Shown piece after piece: positions 1-5,154 of a stretch of 5,154 nucleotides of DNA. The stretch's first letter is position 1, and each line of letters starts with the position of its first letter. The stretch covers positions 1-5,154 of the forward strand of contig CAUJIL010000135.1 in NCBI GenBank assembly GCA_963204845.1, given 5' to 3'. A model generated the notes under the pieces. The model saw nothing but the letters and a program-made list of their open reading frames with translations, was not told the origin of the DNA and ran no database searches. Origin of the DNA: Pseudomonadota bacterium (GTDB lineage Bacteria > Pseudomonadota > Gammaproteobacteria > Pseudomonadales > UBA5518). Position numbers and translations under genes: made by a program.

Positions 1-306
1 GCCGTGATGCGCCACCACGGCTGGGACGGCGTCGGCGAGCGGCTAATCGCGCTGTCGCGCGAAGGTCGCTGGGACGAGATGCCGGCGCTGGTCAGCGACG
101 CGATGCTCGAGACCTTCGCGATCGTCGGCCTGCTCGACGAATTGCCGCAGAAGCTCGCCGAGCGCTACGGCGGACTGGTCGACGCGGTCAACGTGGTTTT
201 CGGCCCTCCGTATGCGGCCCTGCAGCCACGCCAGCGCGACCTGTTCGTGCGCCTGGGGCCGGTGCTGCCGGCGCTGCAGCTCATTGCGGGCGCGAGCGGT
301 CGCTGA
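1..306 (+). CDS. Luciferase-like (probably F420-dependent) oxidoreductase, C-terminal fragment
   Basis: The reading frame is open from the first base to the TGA at 304-306, so this is the last 101 codons of a gene that starts upstream; the GTG and ATG at codons 2 and 3 are internal. The tail reads GDG-type spacing 'HHGWDGVGERL', then 'LSREGRWDEMPALVSDAML', then 'FAIVGLLDELPQKLAERYGG'. This order (short helix, 'GRWDEM' segment, then a 'G..DELP.KL..RYGG' segment) is what I know from the C-terminal end of the bacterial luciferase-like TIM-barrel family, especially the MSMEG_2256-type F420-dependent oxidoreductases. Such enzymes use reduced F420 (or FMN) for hydride transfer to organic substrates in the cytoplasm. 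The cofactor-binding part lies outside the window, so cofactor and substrate cannot be judged. Its 3' end overlaps the convergent CorC-family gene. Confidence 0.75.
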   Translation, partial: AVMRHHGWDGVGERLIALSREGRWDEMPALVSDAMLETFAIVGLLDELPQKLAERYGGLVDAVNVVFGPPYAALQPRQRDLFVRLGPVLPALQLIAGASGR

Positions 307-1612
307 TCGGGGGCGGGCGCCGCGCGGCCGGCGTCACCAGGACTTGCGCGATCCGGTTGCCCTCCATCGCGGCGACCTCGAAGCGCAGCCCGTCCCAGTC
401 GACGTGATCGCCCGCGACCGGTATGCGCTCCAGGCTGTGCATGACGAATCCCGCGATGGTGTTGAAGCCGTAGAGGTCCCGGCCCGGCGGGTCCTCCTCG
501 CGTTCCAGCACCTGTTTCACGCGGTCCATCGATGCCGTGCCCTCGATCAGCAGCGCGCCGTCCTCGCGGCGCGCGAACTCGGCGTCGTCCGCCTCCTCCG
601 GCAACAGGCGTTCGCCGACGATGGCGCGCAGCATGTCGCCCAGCGTCACCAGCCCCTGCAGTGCGCCGTACTCGTCGACGACCAGCGCAATGTGCGCCCG
701 CGCGCGACGGAAGTTGTCCAGCAACTGGAACAGGGTCAGGCTATCGGTGACGTAGAGCGGCGTGTGCAACCGGGACGTCAGGTCGAGCGGGAGTCCCTGC
801 AGTGCGGGAACCAGCAGATCGGCCCGGCGCAGGATGCCGGCGACCTGCTCGGCGTTGCCGCGACAGACGACGATGTGTTCATGAGGACATTCGAGCAGTC
901 GTTGCCGGACGACTGCCTCGGCCGCGTTCAGATCGACGCGGTACACCTCGAGCCGCGGCGTCATGATCGAACCGACGCGCTGTTCGTCGAGCCGCAGCAC
1001 ATTGGCGACGATCTCGCGTTCGTTCTCGTGGAAGACGCCGGACTCCGCGCCGTGCAGCATCAGGACCTTGATTTCCTCGTCGGTGACCGGGTGTTCCTCG
1101 CGGCGTCTGGCGCCCGTGATCCGCAGGATCAGGTCCGAGGAGGCAGACAGCAGCCAGACCAGTGGCTGCGCGACGAAGGAAAGCGCGTTCATGGGGCGCG
1201 CCACCAGCGAGGCGATGGCCTCCGGGGCGAGCAGGCCCAGACGCTTGGGCACCAGTTCGCCGACCACGACCGAGACATAGGTCAGCGCGACCACCACCAC
1301 GGTCAGCGCGATGCTGCTCGCCCACGGTTCGATGGCCGGCACGGTGCGCAACCAGTCGCGCAGCGGGTCGGCCAGCGCGGTTTCGCCGATCGCACCGCTG
1401 AGGATGCCGATCGAGGTGATCCCCACCTGGATGGTGGACAGGAACCGCGAGGGGTCCTCGTGCAGCGCGAGGGCGGCCGGCGCGCCGGGGCGTCCCGAAT
1501 CCGCCAGGCGTTGCAGCCGCGCCGTGCGCGAGGACACGACGGCGATCTCGCACATCGCGAACACCGCGTTCAGCAGGATCAGGAACGCCAGCAGTGCAAT
1601 ATCGATCGCCAT
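281..1612 (-). CDS. HlyC/CorC family (DUF21-CBS-CorC_HlyC) membrane protein
   Basis: A 443-residue protein with the complete three-part family architecture. Residues about 1-165 form the DUF21/CNNM membrane domain: hydrophobic segments near 4-26, 59-80, 99-118 and 134-157, with the conserved 'GELVPKRLGL' at 118-127. Residues about 205-335 hold a CBS pair: 'IMTPRLEVYRVD' at 216-227 and the strongly conserved 'VVDEYGALQGLVTLGDML' at 311-328. Residues about 345-428 form the CorC_HlyC domain, with 'YGFNTIAGFVM' at 381-391 and 'GDHVDWDGLRFEV' at 401-413. Family members sit in the inner membrane, with the CBS part in the cytoplasm, and are linked to magnesium or cobalt efflux or ion homeostasis; the old hemolysin label is mostly historical. 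I chose the ATG at 1612 because 'MAIDIALLAFLILLNAVFAM' matches the usual family N-terminus; the frame continues to an ATG at 1789, but the extra 59 residues are Arg/Cys/Pro-rich and would run into the divergent gene. The SD is weak (GAAGAA just upstream). Substrate unknown. Confidence 0.94.
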   Translation of the reverse strand: MAIDIALLAFLILLNAVFAMCEIAVVSSRTARLQRLADSGRPGAPAALALHEDPSRFLSTIQVGITSIGILSGAIGETALADPLRDWLRTVPAIEPWASSIALTVVVVALTYVSVVVGELVPKRLGLLAPEAIASLVARPMNALSFVAQPLVWLLSASSDLILRITGARRREEHPVTDEEIKVLMLHGAESGVFHENEREIVANVLRLDEQRVGSIMTPRLEVYRVDLNAAEAVVRQRLLECPHEHIVVCRGNAEQVAGILRRADLLVPALQGLPLDLTSRLHTPLYVTDSLTLFQLLDNFRRARAHIALVVDEYGALQGLVTLGDMLRAIVGERLLPEEADDAEFARREDGALLIEGTASMDRVKQVLEREEDPPGRDLYGFNTIAGFVMHSLERIPVAGDHVDWDGLRFEVAAMEGNRIAQVLVTPAARRPPPISDRSRPQ

Positions 1613-1767
1613 TGTTTCTTCGGCACAGGTTACACAGCGCCGCGCGCCGGTCTCGCTGCCGCGCTTCGGCAACGGTGCGTCCGATACCAGCGGGGCACGC
1701 GGATCGTTGCACGGCGGATCGCCAGCCTGCAAGCTGTGGCCGGTGGCCAGCGAACAGGAGCGAGCCG
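1613..1767. promoter_or_regulatory. Divergent intergenic region with presumed promoters
   Basis: These 155 bases separate the start of the CorC-family gene (- strand) from the start of the exported-protein gene (+ strand), so promoters of both should lie here or inside the gene starts. The only vaguely promoter-like pair I see for the + strand is TTGCAC at 1707-1712 followed 17 bases later by CAAGCT at 1730-1735, whose -10 match is poor. I found no convincing -35/-10 pair on the - strand. A GC-rich imperfect inverted repeat around 1733-1751 is not good enough to call an operator. The assignment rests on gene arrangement rather than on motifs. Confidence 0.45.
1756..1760 (+). promoter_or_regulatory. 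Ribosome binding site AGGAG deciding the start at 1768
   Basis: AGGAG lies 7 bases before the ATG at 1768. It is a good Shine-Dalgarno match with ideal spacing and decides the start over the in-frame ATG at 1594, which lies inside the divergent gene and would add 58 Arg-rich residues ahead of the hydrophobic export segment. Confidence 0.8.
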
Positions 1768-3015
1768 ATGTCCGGAGCAGGGTATGCATGTGCTGTCGCG
1801 GTGCTGCTGGGCGTAGCGTCGATGACGGCGTTCGGCGAGCCGCGAGACGCTGCCGGGCCGAGTGAGGAGATCCGTGCCTGGGAGGCGTTCATGAACGCTG
1901 CGCGCGACGCCGGCAGCGAGTTCCTGCGCCGGTATCCGCAGGGCGAGCGATCCGACCGCGCCGAGGCGCTGCTGTACCTCAGCCAGCAACTGGCTGGCAG
2001 CGTACAGCTGACGCTCGCCGACCAGGACCGTGACCTGCCGCTGCTGCGCCTCGGCGCGACCAATATCGGCAAGTGGGGGCTCGACGGCGCCGATGCGCGC
2101 TACCTCGGGGCGGCACTCGATTCCGCGGGGCGCTACCGTTTGTCCGGGCGGCTGGGAACGGCGCGGCTCACCGCGGTGCAGGTCGTCACCGACCATCCGG
2201 TCTACGCGGCGCACGGCTCGCTGTCGGATGCGGCGCTGGGGACGCCGGGCAGCGAGGTGTCGGTGCTGCTCGCGCCCGAGCGACCGGCCGACTGGCAGGG
2301 GGCGTGGTTGCCGCTGCCCGCGCCGGCCAACCGGCTGGTGATCCGGGAGTACTTCGGTGACTGGGCGTCGGAGTCCCCGGCGCAGTGGCGGCTCGAGCGG
2401 CTGGACATCGCGGCGGCGCCGGCGCCGTTGCCGGATCTGGCGGACGCGTCCGCATCGCTCGCGAACGTCCAGGCGCGCTTCGAGAACCGGCTGCACATCT
2501 GGATGCCGTGGCTCGAGCGCACCCGCGCGCAGTCCACGAACACACTGGTGCAGCTCAGTCCGGGCGGGCAGGGACTGGCGAACAACGTTTACGGCGAAGG
2601 CTGGTTCAGGCTCGCCGACGACGAGGTGCTGCTGATCGAATTCGATTCGCCGCAGGCCGCGCTGTGGAGCCTGCAGCTCGGCAACAGGTGGTGGGAATCG
2701 CTCGATTACATCCACCGCACCGGCAGCATCAACGGGGATCAGGCGATCGCCGACGGCGACGGCCGCTACCGGATCGTGGTCGCGGACCGCGACCCCGGTT
2801 ACGCGAACTGGCTGGATACCGGCGGGCACCGCGAGGGCGCGATGATGTACCGCTTCCAGAACAGCCGCAACGCACCGTTGCCGGCCGTGCGGCTGCTGCA
2901 ACGCGGCACGCTGGAAGCCGCGATGCCGCGGGATGCGGCCCGGGTCGACGCGTCGCAGCGAGCGCAGCAGATCGCGCTGCGCCGCGCGCACGCACACCGG
3001 CGGTGGTCGCCGTGA
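1768..3015 (+). CDS. Exported DUF1214-like protein of unknown function (paralogue A)
   Basis: A 415-residue protein of unknown function. Residues 7-20 are hydrophobic and followed by 'TAFG-EP', a plausible signal peptidase I site near residue 23; the n-region has no Lys or Arg, which is unusual, so it could also be an uncleaved or weak signal. The body has an N-terminal helical stretch ('LLYLSQQLAGSV', 68-79), a beta-rich middle ('RYLGAALDSAGRYRLSGRLG', 111-130; 'LVIREYFGDWASESP', 190-204), and a C-terminal domain with paired Trp ('NRWWESLDY', 306-314) and the signature 'DPGYANWLDTGG' at 342-353. The signature and the pattern of W, R and Y residues recall proteins usually annotated as DUF1214-domain; that is recognition from memory. 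The mature part contains no Cys. The protein aligns over about 350 residues with the next gene, and its stop overlaps that gene's start, so the two are probably translated together. No catalytic residues are identifiable. Confidence 0.88.
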   Translation: MSGAGYACAVAVLLGVASMTAFGEPRDAAGPSEEIRAWEAFMNAARDAGSEFLRRYPQGERSDRAEALLYLSQQLAGSVQLTLADQDRDLPLLRLGATNIGKWGLDGADARYLGAALDSAGRYRLSGRLGTARLTAVQVVTDHPVYAAHGSLSDAALGTPGSEVSVLLAPERPADWQGAWLPLPAPANRLVIREYFGDWASESPAQWRLERLDIAAAPAPLPDLADASASLANVQARFENRLHIWMPWLERTRAQSTNTLVQLSPGGQGLANNVYGEGWFRLADDEVLLIEFDSPQAALWSLQLGNRWWESLDYIHRTGSINGDQAIADGDGRYRIVVADRDPGYANWLDTGGHREGAMMYRFQNSRNAPLPAVRLLQRGTLEAAMPRDAARVDASQRAQQIALRRAHAHRRWSP

Positions 3016-4682
3016 GCGCCCCGTTCGTGATGGCCCTGCGCGGCTTGCTCGCGGTGCCACTGCTGGCCTCGGCCCAGGTGGCGCTGGCGACCGCGACGGC
3101 AGCGGACTGCGCGCTGCTCGCACGCGCGCAACGCTTCGACCCGGCGCTCGACGACTGTTTCGCGCTGGCGATCCGCGCGGGTGGTGAAGGCATGGAGCGG
3201 CTGCTGGCGCGGGATTTCTCCTACCACACCTCGCGTGGCACCCGGCTCGACGGCGAGCAGCTGCGTGCCTGGCTGGCCGGGGACGCCAACCGGCTCGCGG
3301 ACGTGCGCGTGGAGGATGTGCGCGAGCGCGCCACGGGCACCGCGGTGCTCACCGACGGGGTGATGGTGGCCACGCCGGTCGGCGAGCCGCCGCTGCGTTC
3401 GCGTTATCTGCATGTCTGGGTGTACGAGGAGCCGGCCGGCTGGCGACTGCTGGCGCGCCAGGTCACGGAGCTGCCGGCAGATGCACCATCCGCGGATCCG
3501 GATGATCCAGTGCACGGTGCGTTCGGCGAACTGCTGCGCAGCCTGGTCGACGCGGAGCGAAGCGTGCGCGGCAGTCCGGCCTACGGCAGCGACACCGAGC
3601 GCGCGGCGGGCTATCTGCACCTGTCGCGGATGGTGCTGAAGTCCGTCGAACAGGAAATGCTGCAGGACGCGGAGTTCCCGTTCTTCCGCGTCATGGACCT
3701 GCACATCCGCGAGGGCGGCGACAACCCGGACCAGCGCTACCTGTTCGCGCCGGTTCGCGGCGGCCAGGCGTACCGCATCCACGGACAGCTCGGCAGCGCG
3801 GACCGACTGGAAGTGCAGCTCTATGCCGGTGAGCCGTGGGCCGGCAGCGGCCGCTCGGCGGGCTATCTGGGCTTCGAACAGATCGATATCGGCGCCGACG
3901 GCAATTTCAGCATCGAGCTGGTCGCGCCGGATGCGTCGCTTGGCCGCAACCGGCTTGGCAATCCCGGCGACAGCACGACGGTGGTCGTGCGCCAGATCTA
4001 CAGCCGCTGGCAGGTGGCCGATCCCGGGCACGTGCACATCGACCGCGTCGGCTTCGAGGGCCTGCCGCGTGCGCCGGCATCGAGCGAGGAGGTGGGGCGG
4101 CGGTTGCGCGAGACCGCGCGCGTGCTTGCGCAGTCGGTGCAGGTGTGGCCCGATTTCGTGCAGCAGCGCTATGTGCGTGCACTGCCGGCCAACACCCTGA
4201 CGGCGCCGGCCGATACCGCGCGCCTCGGCGGGGTGCACGGGCGCTGGATGGCGAGCGGGCATTTCGAGATCCCCGCCGGGCAGGCGCTGGTGGTGCGCAC
4301 CGTGCCGACCTCGGCGCACTACCAGGCGCTGCAGCTCGCCGATCTCTGGTTCGCCTCGCTGGAATACGCCAACGGCACGGCGAGTTTCACGGCGGCCCAG
4401 TCGCGCCTGGCCCCCGACGGGGCGTACTACCACGTGATCAGCGCCGAGGACCCGGGCTACCACAACTGGCTGGACACCGGTGGACTGCAGCGCGGTGTGC
4501 TGTTGCTGCGCTACGACGGCGTGCGCGGCGAGCTGCCCGCGAGCCAGTGGCCGTCGGCGCAGCTGGTACCGCTCACCGAGCTCGCGCGTCACATTCCGGG
4601 TTTCACGACGGTGACGCCGGAGGAACGCACCGGGCAGTTGCGCGCGCGGCGCGCACACGTGCAGCGACGGTTCAGCCGTTAG
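3012..4682 (+). CDS. Exported fusion: SnoaL/DUF4440-like domain plus DUF1214-like domain (paralogue B)
   Basis: A 556-residue protein from the GTG at 3012, chosen because GTGA couples it to the preceding stop; ATG at 3030 is an alternative that shortens it by six residues, and neither has a clear SD. Residues 1-30 look like a signal peptide: Arg10, a hydrophobic run to about 26, and Ala-rich cleavage options after 26 or 30. Residues about 42-155 match the NTF2-fold SnoaL/DUF4440 pattern: 'RLLARDFSYHTSRGTRLDG' (63-81), 'VEDVRERATGTAVLTDGVM' (100-118), 'YLHVWVYEEPAGWRLLARQ' (132-150). Residues about 195-556 are a second copy of the preceding protein's fold, with 'RYLFAPVRGGQAYRIHGQLG' (242-261) and 'DPGYHNWLDTGGL' (480-492). 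The mature part has only two Cys, 33 and 49, which could form a disulfide in the periplasm. NTF2-like domains bind small hydrophobic ligands or act as enzymes; which applies here is unknown. Confidence 0.88.
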   Translation: MSAPFVMALRGLLAVPLLASAQVALATATAADCALLARAQRFDPALDDCFALAIRAGGEGMERLLARDFSYHTSRGTRLDGEQLRAWLAGDANRLADVRVEDVRERATGTAVLTDGVMVATPVGEPPLRSRYLHVWVYEEPAGWRLLARQVTELPADAPSADPDDPVHGAFGELLRSLVDAERSVRGSPAYGSDTERAAGYLHLSRMVLKSVEQEMLQDAEFPFFRVMDLHIREGGDNPDQRYLFAPVRGGQAYRIHGQLGSADRLEVQLYAGEPWAGSGRSAGYLGFEQIDIGADGNFSIELVAPDASLGRNRLGNPGDSTTVVVRQIYSRWQVADPGHVHIDRVGFEGLPRAPASSEEVGRRLRETARVLAQSVQVWPDFVQQRYVRALPANTLTAPADTARLGGVHGRWMASGHFEIPAGQALVVRTVPTSAHYQALQLADLWFASLEYANGTASFTAAQSRLAPDGAYYHVISAEDPGYHNWLDTGGLQRGVLLLRYDGVRGELPASQWPSAQLVPLTELARHIPGFTTVTPEERTGQLRARRAHVQRRFSR

Positions 4683-4715
4683 CGGGTGCGCGGCCCGAGC
4701 ATCCGTTACTCGACC

Positions 4716-4723
4716 GGAGAGAG
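4716..4723 (+). promoter_or_regulatory. Ribosome binding site of the NlpE-like gene
   Basis: The purine run GGAGAGAG ends 6 bases before the ATG at 4730 and supports that start. The 47-base gap (4683-4729) to the previous stop shows no stem followed by a T-run, so read-through from the upstream genes is likely. Confidence 0.7.
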
Positions 4724-4729
4724 CGTGTC

Positions 4730-5154
4730 ATGAAGTCGTTGTCCTGTCTTTTGCTCACCGTGGTGGTGCTCGCCGGCTGCGCCGCCGTGCCCGGTGTGCG
4801 CGAGTCCGTCGCCACGGGGTCGGCGGAGGCGGAGGCGGAGGCGGAGGCAGCGCGTCCCTCGCCCGAGGCGAGCACCGGCGTCACCCTGGAACTGCCCGCC
4901 ACCTTCGCGGGCACGCTGCCCTGCGCCGACTGTCCGGGTATCCGCACCCAGCTGACGCTGTGGGCGGACGGTGTGTTCGAACTGCGCCGCGACTGGCTCG
5001 ACCGCGACTTCAGCGTCTCCGACGTCGGGCGCTGGCGCAGCGATCCCGAGCAGCACTCGATCCTGCTGCACGGCGGCACCGAGATGCCGCTGCGGTTCGG
5101 GATCGAGGACGCGCGCACGATCCGCCAGCTCGACGTGTTCGGGCGCCGCATCGA
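4730..5154 (+). CDS. NlpE-like outer-membrane lipoprotein, 3' end beyond window
   Basis: The first 141 codons of a lipoprotein gene that runs off the window. Residues 1-17 are a lipoprotein signal: Lys2, a hydrophobic run, and the lipobox 'LAGC' at 14-17, with Cys17 as the acylation site. Ala18 at +2 (not Asp) predicts outer-membrane sorting. A linker follows with alternating Ala-Glu at 32-40. From about residue 52 comes the NlpE N-terminal domain: 'FAGTLPCADCPGIRTQLTL' (59-77) with the family's CxxC (Cys65, Cys68), then 'ADGVFELRRDWLDRDF' (79-94) and 'VGRWRSD' (99-105), as in NlpE-family barrels. In Escherichia coli, NlpE senses surface contact and lipoprotein-sorting or copper-related stress through CpxA; no Cpx gene is visible here, and many NlpE-domain proteins have not been linked to Cpx. 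It is probably co-transcribed with the two upstream exported proteins. Confidence 0.87.
   Translation, partial: MKSLSCLLLTVVVLAGCAAVPGVRESVATGSAEAEAEAEAARPSPEASTGVTLELPATFAGTLPCADCPGIRTQLTLWADGVFELRRDWLDRDFSVSDVGRWRSDPEQHSILLHGGTEMPLRFGIEDARTIRQLDVFGRRI
4822..4848 (+). repeat. In-frame hexanucleotide repeat GGCGGA encoding an Ala-Glu run
   Basis: Four perfect tandem copies of GGCGGA (4822-4845) plus a partial fifth unit. It encodes alternating Ala-Glu (residues 32-40) in the linker between the lipidated Cys17 and the NlpE-type domain. A six-base unit keeps the frame on expansion or contraction, so copy-number changes would alter linker length and charge, not abolish the protein. Confidence 0.9.

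Noticed and set aside
1594..1767. Upstream in-frame extension of paralogue A to the ATG at 1594
   Set aside because: It overlaps the divergent gene's start, is Arg-rich, has no SD and would bury the export signal; AGGAG at 1756 supports the start at 1768.
1613..1789. Upstream extension of the CorC-family protein to the ATG at 1789
   Set aside because: The added 59 residues have no membrane or family character, while the Met at 1612 begins directly with the usual first membrane segment.
212..1816. Long + strand open frame (534 codons) opposite the CorC-family gene
   Set aside because: It is antisense to a gene with clear family motifs, its translation is Arg/Gln/His/Asp-rich without recognisable domains, and long antisense frames are expected in GC-rich DNA.
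2415..2426. Perfect 12-base palindrome GGCGCCGGCGCC
   Set aside because: It lies inside a coding region as Ala-Pro codons, and short GC palindromes are common in DNA of this composition.
3012..3113. Paralogue B as a lipoprotein acylated at Cys33
   Set aside because: The residues before the Cys are 'TAAD'; an Asp at -1 does not fit the lipobox, which needs Gly, Ala or Ser there.
2799..4658. Long - strand open frame (619 codons) opposite the two exported-protein genes
   Set aside because: Composition is Arg/His/Gln/Ala-rich with no domain pattern, and it spans the junction of two well supported + strand genes. The same applies to the - strand frame at 1630-3123.
4683..4697. Possible terminator hairpin after paralogue B
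   Set aside because: The complementary GC bases give at best a 4-base stem and no T-run follows.

Overview
The window is strongly GC-rich, with dense, closely packed protein genes and no RNA genes, mobile elements or CRISPR arrays that I can see. The last gene encodes an outer-membrane-type lipoprotein of the NlpE family, and two further genes encode exported proteins, so the host is a Gram-negative bacterium. A high-GC gammaproteobacterium or relative with F420-type oxidoreductases is plausible, but that placement is inference.

Layout. (i) 1-306, + strand: the C-terminal end of a luciferase-like, probably F420-dependent oxidoreductase whose start lies outside the window. (ii) 281-1612, - strand: a complete DUF21/CBS/CorC_HlyC membrane protein (hemolysin/CorC family), convergent with the first gene and overlapping its 3' end by 26 bases. 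(iii) 1613-1767: a 155-base divergent intergenic region, the only place in the window where promoters for both flanking genes would be expected. (iv) 1768-3015 and 3012-4682, + strand: two exported proteins of a poorly characterised family resembling DUF1214 proteins. They overlap by 4 bases. They are paralogues: about 350 C-terminal residues align throughout. The second has an additional N-terminal SnoaL/DUF4440-like (NTF2-fold) domain. (v) 4730 to the end, + strand: an NlpE-like lipoprotein with a lipobox, an Ala-Glu repeat linker and the CxxC motif of the NlpE N-terminal domain, cut by the window edge.

The three + strand genes from 1768 onward are tightly spaced (4-base overlap, then 47 bases), with no terminator between them, and probably form one transcription unit producing envelope proteins. 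The most noteworthy content is the tandem paralogue pair with the NTF2-like fusion: its function is unknown and the arrangement may be a small undescribed periplasmic module. The other genes look like ordinary members of known families.
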